NCBI GenBank assembly: GCA_900471605.1
Contig: UCEY01000046.1
Location: 70,552 to 134,551, forward strand
DNA from: Hyphomicrobiales bacterium
GTDB lineage: Bacteria; Pseudomonadota; Alphaproteobacteria; Rhizobiales; Rhizobiaceae
DNA: 64,000 nt
Reading direction: 5' to 3'
Shown piece after piece: positions 27,402 to 36,289 of this stretch. A program made the translations under genes and the position numbers. The notes beneath the pieces are model-generated. The model saw nothing but the letters and a program-made list of their open reading frames with translations, ran no database searches and was not told the DNA's origin. Position 1 is the stretch's first letter, and every line of letters starts with the position of its first letter.

Positions 27402-29395
27402 GCTTTCCCGATCCTATCGCGGTTTTCAGGACAGAAGCGGCCGAGCTTCTGGAACAGATCGAAGCAGGGCTTCTCGACCTGAACGTAAACCTCGGCGACA
27501 AGGATCAGGTGGACGCGGTCTTCCGCGGCCTCCACACATTGAAGGGCTCCGGCGCCATGTTCGGTTTCGACGCCCTTGCCGCCTTCACCCACCATTGCGA
27601 GACCGCCTTCGACCGCGTCCGCAAGGGCGAGGTTCCGGCGACCCAGGAACTGGTCACCGCGGTTCTGGAAGCCAAGGATCACATGCGTGCCCTGGTCGAT
27701 ACGCCGAATGGCGATCACGAGGCAACCGGCGAAGCGCTTCTCGCCACCCTGCGCGCCGCGGTCGACGGCGCCAACAGCCCGGGTGCGGGCAACCCCGCCA
27801 AGGCTGAACCGGGCCAGAACCATTTCAAGATCCGCTTCAGTCTCCCGCAGAACGCGATGGCGAACGGCACCAATCCGCTGCCGCTTCTCGACGAACTGCG
27901 CGAGCTCGGCGAGTGCACGATCGTAGCGGACCGGTCCGCCATCCCGTCGCTTGACCTTCTCGCTCCGACCGATCTTTACGTCACCTGGGAGGTCGAGCTT
28001 CTGACAACCCAGCCGCGTTCGGCGATCGACGACGTGTTCATCTTCGTCATGGACGAGATGCAGCTCGAAGTCATCACCGTCGAGGCGACGGTCGCCGCCG
28101 CAAAGACGCCGGCCAAGACTGCAACGGCCCAGCCCGCTGCAACCGCGCAGGCCGCGGCCCCGCATGTGGCGGCATCCGCACCGGCTGCCCCGGCTCTCAT
28201 CGACGTAAAACAGAACAAGGCCTCCGAAAACGTCCGAGTGCCCGCCGAAAGGCTCGACGAGCTGATGGACCGGGTCGGCGAGCTCGTCATCGCCCAGTCG
28301 CGCCTCAGCCAGCTTGCCGGCGGCAGCGGCGACCTGCAGCTCAGGGCCGTCTCGGAAGACGTGGAACGCCTGTCGGGCGAGCTGCGCGACACGATGATGG
28401 TGCTGCGCATGGTGCCGGTCACCCAGCTCTTCGGCCGCTTTCGCAGGCTGGTGCACGATCTGGCTCACGAAACCGGCAAGACGATCGAGCTGGTGACGGA
28501 AGGCGAAAGCACGGAAGTCGACAAGAGCGTCATCGAACGCCTGGCCGATCCACTGGTGCACCTGGTCCGCAATTCCTGCGACCACGGCCTGGAGACGCCC
28601 GAGGAACGGCTCGCTGCCGGCAAATCGGCTGCAGGCCATATCCTCCTGTCCGCCCGCCAGCAGGCCGGCGAAGTCATCATTACCATCAAGGACGACGGCC
28701 GCGGCATCAACAAGGAGCGGGTGCGCGCCAAGGCGGAGTCCTCCGGGCTCATTGCGCCGAATGCAAACCTCACCGATCAGGAGCTCTACCAGCTGATCTT
28801 CCAGCCGGGCTTCTCGACGGCCCAGACGGTCACCAACCTTTCCGGCCGCGGTGTCGGCATGGATGTGGTCAAGCGGACGATCGACGCGCTGCGCGGCACG
28901 ATCAACGTCGCCAGCCATCCAGGCAAGGGGTCCGAGATTTCGCTGGCGATCCCGCTGACACTGGCGATCATCGACGGACTGCTCGTCAGGGTCGGCGCCG
29001 GTCGCTACGTCATCCCGCTCTCGGCGGTCGAGGAATGCCTCGAGCTCTCGATCGAGGAAGACATGCGCTCGCGCGGCCGCAGCTTCATCTCGCTGCGCGA
29101 CAGTCTCGTACCGTTCCTCAGGCTTCGCGACCTGTTCCGCACGGGCACCAAGCCGGATCCCTTCCAGAAGGTCGTCGTCATTTCCACCGGTGCCGAACGG
29201 GTGGGCCTGGTCGTCGACCAGATCATCGGCGACCACCAGACCGTCATCAAGGGCATGTCGAAACTGCACCATGACGTCGCGACCTTCTCCGGCGCGACCA
29301 TCCTCGGCGACGGGGACGTGGCGCTGATCCTCGACGTCGGCCATCTCGTGGCGGCAGGACAACAACAGGAGGCGCATCTGCGCGCGGCCGGATGA
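27398..29395 (+). CDS. cheA: Chemotaxis histidine kinase CheA
   Basis: 665 residues. P1/HPt domain with His46 in LHTLKGSGAMFGF; a P2-like domain at about 140-230; an alanine/proline-rich linker (about 235-265); P3 dimerisation (VPAERLDELMDRVGELVIAQ); P4 ATPase with the N-box LVHLVRNSCDHGLETPEERL and G-boxes DDGRGI and GRGVGMDVV; and a C-terminal CheW-like P5. All catalytic boxes are intact, so an active kinase is expected. It couples the MCPs of this cluster to CheY and CheB. Overlaps cheY and cheW by ATGA. Confidence 0.95.
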   Translation: MSFPDPIAVFRTEAAELLEQIEAGLLDLNVNLGDKDQVDAVFRGLHTLKGSGAMFGFDALAAFTHHCETAFDRVRKGEVPATQELVTAVLEAKDHMRALVDTPNGDHEATGEALLATLRAAVDGANSPGAGNPAKAEPGQNHFKIRFSLPQNAMANGTNPLPLLDELRELGECTIVADRSAIPSLDLLAPTDLYVTWEVELLTTQPRSAIDDVFIFVMDEMQLEVITVEATVAAAKTPAKTATAQPAATAQAAAPHVAASAPAAPALIDVKQNKASENVRVPAERLDELMDRVGELVIAQSRLSQLAGGSGDLQLRAVSEDVERLSGELRDTMMVLRMVPVTQLFGRFRRLVHDLAHETGKTIELVTEGESTEVDKSVIERLADPLVHLVRNSCDHGLETPEERLAAGKSAAGHILLSARQQAGEVIITIKDDGRGINKERVRAKAESSGLIAPNANLTDQELYQLIFQPGFSTAQTVTNLSGRGVGMDVVKRTIDALRGTINVASHPGKGSEISLAIPLTLAIIDGLLVRVGAGRYVIPLSAVEECLELSIEEDMRSRGRSFISLRDSLVPFLRLRDLFRTGTKPDPFQKVVVISTGAERVGLVVDQIIGDHQTVIKGMSKLHHDVATFSGATILGDGDVALILDVGHLVAAGQQQEAHLRAAG

Positions 29396-29907
29396 ACGAA
29401 GCAGTCAGAAAGATCTCCGAAAACCTCTGGGACGGCCGCCAGGAGCTGGAAGTCCTGACATTCGACATCGCCGGCGAGATGTTCGCGCTGGAAGCGGTCA
29501 GCGTCCAGGAAATCCTCGATCTCCTGCCGGAGACCATGGTGCCGGGCGCAAAAGCCTTCGTCGGCAGCGTCATCAACTTCCGCGGCAAGGTCATCCCGCT
29601 CGCCGATATCCGGCTTGCATTCGGCATGGAAGCGACCAAGCCGACAATCGACAGCCGGATCATCGTGATCTCGATCAACATCGATGGCGAACCGGTTCTT
29701 GCAGGCATCCGTACAGATAAAGTGCATGAAGTTACCACCCTGCTCCGCGCCGCCGGCGAGCCGCCGCCGAGCGTGGGCATGCGCTGGCGACCGGATTTTA
29801 TCGATTGCCTCGTCAAACGGGGGGCGGAATTCATCATCCTCCCCAATCTCCAGGTGATCTTCTCTGCCCAACATGACCACTCCGCGACCGGGGCCTCCCA
29901 CGGTTGA
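29392..29907 (+). CDS. cheW: CheW coupling protein (first copy)
   Basis: 171 residues with a single CheW domain: LTFDIAGEMFALEAVSVQEIL near residues 20-40, INFRGKVIPLADIRLAFG near 60-77, and a C-terminal IILPNLQVIF segment. It links receptors to CheA. Its ATG overlaps the cheA stop (ATGA), and the first MCP begins 24 bp after its stop. A second, divergent CheW is encoded at 35748-36239 after the MCPs. Confidence 0.93.
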   Translation: MNEAVRKISENLWDGRQELEVLTFDIAGEMFALEAVSVQEILDLLPETMVPGAKAFVGSVINFRGKVIPLADIRLAFGMEATKPTIDSRIIVISINIDGEPVLAGIRTDKVHEVTTLLRAAGEPPPSVGMRWRPDFIDCLVKRGAEFIILPNLQVIFSAQHDHSATGASHG

Positions 29908-29931
29908 TCACCCTTTTGATGGACTCACAAA

Positions 29932-31638
29932 ATGCACGCTTCAATAAAGCTCAAGCTGGCTTCAGCATTCGGTTTCATCATCATCATGCTGCTTGCGACC
30001 GCCACCTATGGCATTTTCAGTCTCGGCAGCCTGAACGAAACACTTGAAAATGTGTTGCGAGGGCCGGCACTGCGTCTGAAACTGGCTCAAAACCTCAACA
30101 ATGAGCAGCTCCAGCAGATCCGCCAGCAAAAAAACCTGCTTTTGGCGGCAAACCCGGGGGAGATGCAGGGATATATCGCCAAGAGCGACGACGCCCGCCG
30201 AACCTTCGACGAGACGTTCAAATCGGTGGAAGCCCTCGCAACCGAGCAGGGTAAGGCCCTGTGGGCCAAGCTTGCCGGCTTCACGGCGGAATTCCGCAAG
30301 CAGGATGACCGTATCCGCAGCCTGATGCTGGGTGGAGACACCGCCGCCGCACTGCGTATCTCAACCAACGAGGCGCGCACCGTCACCAACGAGATCGACG
30401 TGTTGCTCAGCGACGTGGTCAAGCTTGAGGAAGGCCGCCTCAATGATGCCGACAAGCAATCCGATCTGGACTACGCCCAGACCCGTCTGATCATGATCTC
30501 GGTCGCAGGCGCCGCCTTCCTGATCGCCGTGCTGGCCGCTCTCTGGATCGCCCTTTCGATCAACAGGGGCCTGCGCAACGCGGTGACGGCGGTCCAGAAC
30601 GTTGCCGACGGCGACCTGACCAGGTTTGCCACGATCACCAGCAAGGACGAGATCGGCGAACTGCTCGGCTACGTCAACACCATGATCGAGCGCCTGCGCG
30701 GCGTGGTCGGCGACGCTCTTGCCGCTTCCGACAACGTCTCTTCGGGCAGCCAGGAACTTTCGGCAAGCTCCGAACAGCTTTCCCAGGGCGCCACCGAACA
30801 GGCTTCCGCCGCCGAAGAAGCTTCCGCCTCGATGGAGCAGATGGCCGCCAACATCAAGCAGAACGCCGACAACGCCGCCCAGACGGAAAAGATCGCCCGC
30901 CAGTCGTCCCGTGATGCGGAGAACTCCGGCCAGGCCGTCGGCCGCGCGGTCCATGCGATGCGCACGATTGCCGAGAAGATCTCGATCGTCCAGGAAATCG
31001 CCCGCCAGACCGACCTTCTCGCCTTGAACGCCGCGGTGGAAGCCGCCCGCGCCGGCGAACACGGCAAGGGTTTTGCGGTCGTCGCTTCGGAAGTCCGCAA
31101 GCTCGCCGAACGCTCCCAGGCGGCCGCTGCGGAAATCAGCGCTCTCTCGGGCGATACGGTGCAGGTTGCGACCGAAGCCGGCGAAATGCTCAACAAGCTG
31201 GTGCCGGATATCCAGAAGACGGCCGAACTGGTCTCGGAAATCTCCGCCGCGTGCCGCGAGCAGGATATCGGTGCCAGCCAGATCAACGAGGCGATCCAGC
31301 AGCTCGACAAGGTGACCCAGCAGAATGCCGGCGCCTCGGAAGAAATGTCGGCAACATCGGAAGAACTTGCTTCGCAGGCCGAAGAACTGCAGGCCTCGAT
31401 CGCCTTCTTCCGGGTCGATCAGGCCGGCGGCAAAAAGCCGGCCAAGCGGGCTCCGGCCGCCGTTGTCGCCCACAAGCCGATGGCCCGGCCAGCACAGATG
31501 CACCGCCCGGCGGCACATCAGGCTCACAAGGGCGACCATTCGGTACTCAGCCAGCAGGCCCGCGCCAAGGGTTTTGCCCTCGACATGTCGATGGGCGGGC
31601 CGGATGCAGACGACGCGGACTTCCGCGAAAGCGCCTGA
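29932..31638 (+). CDS. Methyl-accepting chemotaxis protein 1 (one HAMP unit)
   Basis: 568 residues. TM1 at about 8-28, a periplasmic helical-bundle sensor (4HB type, about 30-185), TM2 at about 188-210, one HAMP (RGLRNAVTAVQNVADGDL...), and a cytoplasmic signalling domain whose tip reads LLALNAAVEAARAGEHGKG. After the coiled coil comes a proline/alanine/basic linker and a C-terminal tail ending SMGGPDADDADFRESA, nearly the same as in the two following MCPs. There is no WxxxF-type CheR pentapeptide. The ligand is unknown. The signalling half is almost identical to the paralogues, pointing to tandem duplication. Confidence 0.92.
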   Translation: MHASIKLKLASAFGFIIIMLLATATYGIFSLGSLNETLENVLRGPALRLKLAQNLNNEQLQQIRQQKNLLLAANPGEMQGYIAKSDDARRTFDETFKSVEALATEQGKALWAKLAGFTAEFRKQDDRIRSLMLGGDTAAALRISTNEARTVTNEIDVLLSDVVKLEEGRLNDADKQSDLDYAQTRLIMISVAGAAFLIAVLAALWIALSINRGLRNAVTAVQNVADGDLTRFATITSKDEIGELLGYVNTMIERLRGVVGDALAASDNVSSGSQELSASSEQLSQGATEQASAAEEASASMEQMAANIKQNADNAAQTEKIARQSSRDAENSGQAVGRAVHAMRTIAEKISIVQEIARQTDLLALNAAVEAARAGEHGKGFAVVASEVRKLAERSQAAAAEISALSGDTVQVATEAGEMLNKLVPDIQKTAELVSEISAACREQDIGASQINEAIQQLDKVTQQNAGASEEMSATSEELASQAEELQASIAFFRVDQAGGKKPAKRAPAAVVAHKPMARPAQMHRPAAHQAHKGDHSVLSQQARAKGFALDMSMGGPDADDADFRESA

Positions 31639-31649
31639 AGGAATTGAAG

Positions 31650-31787
31650 CGTTCCCGGATTGACAGGAATCCGGGAACGTCTCCCGCATGCAGGCGGGAG
31701 AATATCCGGGCAACCGGACCATCGCAGAAGGGTGAATGTATCGGTCTTCTCGTTTTTCAAACGCTCCCTGCCCACCGGCAGGGGAGC
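31650..31787 (+). terminator. Cluster of hairpins between MCP1 and MCP2
   Basis: Just past the MCP1 stop CGTTCCCGGATT (31650-31661) pairs perfectly with AATCCGGGAACG (31668-31679), 12 bp around a 6-nt loop. CTCCCGC/GCGGGAG (31681-31700) and GCTCCCTGCC/GGCAGGGGAGC (31763-31787, one bulge) follow. No long U-tract follows, so they may stabilise or attenuate the transcript rather than end it. Confidence 0.5.
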
Positions 31788-31826
31788 ACTGACTGATGCA
31801 CTTTATTGCCTTGAGGGGATAGGGCT

Positions 31827-33641
31827 ATGCGATTTACGATTAAGCTAAAACTCGGACTGGCTTTCGGTCTGATGATCTGCCTTCTGGCAGTTACTGCCGG
31901 CTATGGAATTTACAGCCTCGCCAATCTCAACTCGGCCATCAGCGCGTTGATCGCCGGCCCGGCATTTCGGCTCGAAGCGGCCGAGAACCTCTCGGCTACG
32001 CAGTTGCGTCTCGCCCGCGCGCAGATGAACCTGGCGACGTCGGAAACGGCGGAGGAGATTGACAAGTACATCCAGGCCAGCGACCGCAACCGGGGCCTTT
32101 TCAGCGAGACGCTGAAGAAACTCCAGGATGCTTCCGTCACGGACGAGGCTCGCAAGGCCTGGGTAGATGTCGCGACGAAGGCCGAACGGCTCTTCCGTAT
32201 CGACGATGCAATCCGCTCGGCGGTACGCAACGGGAAGACCGATCAGGCCCTCGTCCTTGCAAAAGGCGACGGTCGCGCCGTCATCGACGACATCGAAAAG
32301 ACGATCCAGTCGCGCGTGGACGCCAACAAGGACCTGATGGAACAGGCCGACCGCGATACGGACGAGCAATACCAGACGACCCGAAACTTCATAATCGGCC
32401 TGACGGTTATTGCGCTGGTGATTGCGATCGTCGCCGCCCTGTGGATTGCACTCGGCATCGGCAAAGGCCTGCGCAAGATCATGGATGCCGTCAATGCGGT
32501 GGCCATCGGCGATCTCAACCAGGAGGTCGAGATCAAGACGAACGATGAAATCAAGGATCTGGTCAACACCCTCAACGTGATGACCGGCAACCTGCGCAAC
32601 ACCGCAAACATCGCCGACCAGATTTCGAACGGCGATCTTACCGTCTCGCCGAAGCCGCTGTCCGACAAGGATACCTTGGGCCTTGCCCTCGAAAGCATGG
32701 TCGAGCGCCTGCGCGGTGTCGTTGCTGATGCACTTGCGGCAGCGAACAACGTCTCGTCCGGCAGCCAGGAACTTTCGGCAAGCTCGGAACAGCTTTCCCA
32801 GGGTGCCACCGAACAGGCTTCCTCGGCCGAAGAAGCCTCCGCTTCGATGGAGCAGATGGCCGCCAACATCAAGCAGAACGCCGACAACGCCGCTCAAACG
32901 GAAAAGATTGCCCGCCAGTCGTCGAAGGACGCGGAAGCGAGTGGCGAAGCCGTCTCCCGTGCGGTCGGTGCCATGCGCACGATCGCCGAGAAGATCTCGA
33001 TCGTCCAGGAAATCGCCCGCCAGACCGACCTTCTCGCGCTGAACGCCGCGGTGGAAGCCGCCCGCGCCGGCGAACACGGCAAGGGTTTTGCGGTCGTCGC
33101 TTCGGAAGTCCGCAAGCTTGCCGAGCGCTCCCAGGCTGCCGCCGCCGAAATCAGCTCGCTTTCGGGTGAAACGGTGCAGGTCGCGACCGAAGCCGGCGAA
33201 ATGCTCAACAAGCTGGTGCCGGACATCCACAAGACAGCCGAGCTGGTCTCGGAAATCTCCGCCGCCTGCCGCGAGCAGGATATCGGTGCGGCTCAGATCA
33301 ACGAGGCGATCCAGCAGCTCGACAAGGTGACCCAGCAGAATGCCGGCGCCTCCGAGCAGATGTCGGCCACCTCCGAGGAGCTCGCCGCCCAGGCCGAAGA
33401 ACTGCAGGCCTCGATCGCCTTCTTCAAGGTCGACCGCGGCAATGCCAAGGCCCGGCTTCAGCCAGGCGCCAAGGCTCCGGCAACATCGAAGCTCGGCGCA
33501 AGACAGCCCCAGAAGGCTCCTGCGCCTCGTCCGGTCGGCCATTCCGTCGCATCCCAGCAGGCACGCGCCAAGGGATTTGCCCTCGACCTGTCGATGGGCG
33601 GCCCCGATCAGGACGACGACGATTTCCGGGAAAGTGCCTGA
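31827..33641 (+). CDS. Methyl-accepting chemotaxis protein 2 (two HAMP units)
   Basis: 604 residues. Two transmembrane helices flank a helical-bundle sensor of the same type as MCP1 but with a very different sequence. After TM2 there are two successive HAMP units: KIMDAVNAVAIGDLNQEVEI... and, from base 32601, TANIADQISNGDLTVSPKPL.... The signalling domain and the tail (SMGGPDQDDDDFRESA) closely match MCP1 and MCP3. Start MRFTIKLKLG is shared with MCP3. Confidence 0.92.
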   Translation: MRFTIKLKLGLAFGLMICLLAVTAGYGIYSLANLNSAISALIAGPAFRLEAAENLSATQLRLARAQMNLATSETAEEIDKYIQASDRNRGLFSETLKKLQDASVTDEARKAWVDVATKAERLFRIDDAIRSAVRNGKTDQALVLAKGDGRAVIDDIEKTIQSRVDANKDLMEQADRDTDEQYQTTRNFIIGLTVIALVIAIVAALWIALGIGKGLRKIMDAVNAVAIGDLNQEVEIKTNDEIKDLVNTLNVMTGNLRNTANIADQISNGDLTVSPKPLSDKDTLGLALESMVERLRGVVADALAAANNVSSGSQELSASSEQLSQGATEQASSAEEASASMEQMAANIKQNADNAAQTEKIARQSSKDAEASGEAVSRAVGAMRTIAEKISIVQEIARQTDLLALNAAVEAARAGEHGKGFAVVASEVRKLAERSQAAAAEISSLSGETVQVATEAGEMLNKLVPDIHKTAELVSEISAACREQDIGAAQINEAIQQLDKVTQQNAGASEQMSATSEELAAQAEELQASIAFFKVDRGNAKARLQPGAKAPATSKLGARQPQKAPAPRPVGHSVASQQARAKGFALDLSMGGPDQDDDDFRESA

Positions 33642-33658
33642 GCATTTCCTGACCAATG

Positions 33659-33683
33659 CGCGGGGCCGCCGGCCGGCCCCGCG
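33659..33683 (+). terminator. GC-rich hairpin after MCP2
   Basis: CGCGGGGCCG (33659-33668) pairs with CGGCCCCGCG (33674-33683) around CCGGC, 18 bp past the MCP2 stop. Very stable but without a U-tract; a terminator or RNA-stabilising stem before MCP3. Confidence 0.45.
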
Positions 33684-33825
33684 ACAGCCAGCGTGATTGC
33701 GTTGGTGCGAACAACGAAGAGGCTCCTGCCGCCGGGTTATCGGCCTTACTGTCAGGCTTTTTTCGATCGCATCTCAGAAATGTAAGCAGCTTTGTCGGCT
33801 TTTTGAACGAATTCGGAGATATAAG

Positions 33826-35748
33826 ATGCGGTTTACAATCAAACTGAAATTGGGATTGGCTTTCGCCCTCCTGACCCTGTTGCTGGTCGGCATCGCCGTC
33901 TATGGCAGCCTGAGCCTCGGCAACCTCAACGAGGCCAGCACGAAGATGGTCGATGGACCCGTGCGCCGTCTGGAACTTGCGCTCACTGCCAATGTGGCGG
34001 AGGTCGATGCGATACGCGCCCAGAAAAACGCGCTTCTCTCCGCCAACCTGGCGGATGCGGCGAAGTTCCACAAGGAAGCGGACGACAACGCCGAACTGAT
34101 GTTCAAGGCCGTTCAGGAAGGGCTTTCGATCGCCTCTGCGGAAGGCAAGCCCTATTGGGAAAAGCTGCTGACGATCGGCAAGCAGTTCCAGCAGAAATCC
34201 GACCAGTTGCAGGCTATTCAGGCACGCGGCGACCAGGCAGGCGCGATGGCGCTTTCCATGGGCGATCTGCGCACCATGACCGTCGATATGGGCGAAGCTA
34301 TCAAGGTTCTCCTCGATATCCAGCGCCGTGGCATGGCAAATACGGAAAAGGCGAACCAGGAACTATTCTCTACGACGATGATGGTATTGAGCGTGGCCTC
34401 CGTTGTCGCCGTCCTGCTCGCCATCGGCGCGGCTTTCTGGATCACGCTCGGCATCAACAACGGCCTCAAGAAGATTGCGGCCGTCGCCAATGCCGTGGCC
34501 ATCGGTGATCTCAACCAGAAGGTCGAAGTCAGGACGAATGATGAGGTCAAGGACCTGATCGATACCGTGAACGTGATGACCGGCAACCTGCGCAATACGG
34601 CAGCGATCGCCGAACGCATCTCCGAAGGCGACCTTTCCGTCGACGCCAAGCCGCTTTCCGATAAGGATACGCTGGGCATCGCCATGCAGAGCATGGTCAC
34701 AAACCTGCGCACGACCGCGCATGTCGCCGACCAGATCGCCAACGGCGACCTGACGATTTCGCCGAAGCCGCTCTCCGACAAGGACATTCTCGGGCTTGCG
34801 CTGCAGAGCATGGTGGAACGCCTTCGCGGCGTCGTCGCCGATGCGCTTGCGGCATCGAACAACGTCTCGTCCGGCAGCCAGGAACTTTCGGCAAGCTCCG
34901 AACAGCTTTCCCAGGGTGCCACCGAACAGGCTTCCTCGGCCGAAGAAGCCTCCGCTTCGATGGAGCAGATGGCCGCCAACATCAAGCAGAACGCCGACAA
35001 CGCCGCCCAGACCGAAAAGATCGCCCGCCAGTCGTCCCGCGACGCCGAAACATCCGGCCAGGCCGTCGGCCGCGCCGTCGGTGCCATGCGCACGATTGCC
35101 GAGAAGATCTCGATCGTCCAGGAAATCGCCCGCCAGACCGACCTTCTCGCGCTGAACGCCGCGGTGGAAGCCGCCCGTGCCGGCGAACACGGCAAGGGTT
35201 TTGCGGTCGTCGCTTCGGAAGTCCGCAAGCTGGCCGAACGCTCCCAGGCGGCCGCTGCGGAAATCAGCGCCCTCTCGGGTGAAACGGTGCAGGTTGCGAC
35301 CGAAGCCGGCGAAATGCTCAACAAGCTGGTGCCGGACATCCACAAGACGGCCGAGCTGGTCTCGGAAATCTCCGCCGCCTGCCGCGAGCAGGATATCGGT
35401 GCCAGCCAGATCAACGAGGCGATCCAGCAGCTCGACAAGGTGACCCAGCAGAATGCCGGCGCCTCCGAACAGATGTCGGCAACCTCCGAGGAGCTCGCCG
35501 CCCAGGCCGAAGAACTGCAGGCCTCGATCGCCTTCTTCAAGGTCGACCGCGCCGGATCCAAGCAGCGGAGCCAGCCGGCACCGGCCGCCAAGCCCGCACC
35601 GGCAAAATCCAGGCCCCAGCCGGCATCCAAGGCCTATCCGGCCGGGCATTCGGTCACGGCACAACAGGCCCGCGCGAAAGGCTTTGCCCTCGACCTGTCG
35701 ATGGGCGGCCCGGATGCGGACGATGACGATTTCAGGGAGAGCGCGTAA
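33826..35748 (+). CDS. Methyl-accepting chemotaxis protein 3 (three HAMP units)
   Basis: 640 residues from the ATG at 33826 (GGAGATATAAG upstream); the longer open frame from 33697 has no family similarity. Sensor flanked by two transmembrane helices, then three HAMP units: KIAAVANAVAIGDLNQKVEV..., TAAIAERISEGDLSVDAKPL... (from 34597) and TAHVADQIANGDLTISPKPL... (from 34714), the last two exactly 39 residues apart. The signalling domain and tail SMGGPDADDDDFRESA match the paralogues. Stop and the cheW start overlap as TAATG. Confidence 0.92.
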   Translation: MRFTIKLKLGLAFALLTLLLVGIAVYGSLSLGNLNEASTKMVDGPVRRLELALTANVAEVDAIRAQKNALLSANLADAAKFHKEADDNAELMFKAVQEGLSIASAEGKPYWEKLLTIGKQFQQKSDQLQAIQARGDQAGAMALSMGDLRTMTVDMGEAIKVLLDIQRRGMANTEKANQELFSTTMMVLSVASVVAVLLAIGAAFWITLGINNGLKKIAAVANAVAIGDLNQKVEVRTNDEVKDLIDTVNVMTGNLRNTAAIAERISEGDLSVDAKPLSDKDTLGIAMQSMVTNLRTTAHVADQIANGDLTISPKPLSDKDILGLALQSMVERLRGVVADALAASNNVSSGSQELSASSEQLSQGATEQASSAEEASASMEQMAANIKQNADNAAQTEKIARQSSRDAETSGQAVGRAVGAMRTIAEKISIVQEIARQTDLLALNAAVEAARAGEHGKGFAVVASEVRKLAERSQAAAAEISALSGETVQVATEAGEMLNKLVPDIHKTAELVSEISAACREQDIGASQINEAIQQLDKVTQQNAGASEQMSATSEELAAQAEELQASIAFFKVDRAGSKQRSQPAPAAKPAPAKSRPQPASKAYPAGHSVTAQQARAKGFALDLSMGGPDADDDDFRESA

Positions 35749-36239
35749 TGGCAGGAACATCCTCCGAATCCCAGTTCGTAACCTTCAGCCTCGGCGACGA
35801 GATTTTCGCGGTCCCCGTCGAGGTGGTCCGCGAGATCCTCGACCACGAGGAGCCGTTCAAGATCCCGCACGGCCCGGAATACCTTCTCGGCCTGCGCGAT
35901 GTGCGCGGACAAGGCGTGCCGGTGATCGACCTTCGTCTTCGCCTGGGCATGACGAGAACCGTCAGGACGCCGCATACGCGCATCCTGGTGCTCGACGTGC
36001 CGGTCGCCGATCGTGTCCTGGTGCTCGGCCTGGTGGCCGACCGGGTCTTCGAGGTCGTGCCGTTCCGCCGGGAACAGATCGAGACGGCGCCGGATATCGG
36101 CGTGCGCTGGCGCTCCGATTATATCGCCGGCGTGGTGCGCCGGGAGAGCGGCTTCGTCGTCGTCGTCGACCTTGCGCGGCTGTTTTCGGATTCCGGATCG
36201 GCGCTCGCCGATATGGGGCAGCAGCCCCAGGTGGCATGA
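35748..36239 (+). CDS. CheW coupling protein (second copy)
   Basis: 163 residues, one CheW domain: VTFSLGDEIFAVPVEVVREIL, GLRDVRGQGVPVIDLRLRLGM and the C-terminal FVVVVDLARLFS. Distinct from the first CheW of the cluster, so arrays built from the two may differ in composition. Coupled to MCP3 by the TAATG overlap; cheR follows 50 bp later. Confidence 0.9.
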   Translation: MAGTSSESQFVTFSLGDEIFAVPVEVVREILDHEEPFKIPHGPEYLLGLRDVRGQGVPVIDLRLRLGMTRTVRTPHTRILVLDVPVADRVLVLGLVADRVFEVVPFRREQIETAPDIGVRWRSDYIAGVVRRESGFVVVVDLARLFSDSGSALADMGQQPQVA

Positions 36240-36289
36240 GCGACCAAAGAGGTCAGTTCGTTGAATAGGTTCGTTGTACGGGGGTATGC

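Noticed and set aside
27113..29377. 754-residue minus-strand open frame opposite cheA
   Set aside because: Composition is typical of an antisense shadow and cheA has all catalytic boxes on the plus strand.
30700..35560. Repeated DNA blocks that could be mistaken for a repeat array or CRISPR
   Set aside because: The repeats are the signalling-domain coding sequences of three paralogous MCPs, not short direct repeats with spacers.
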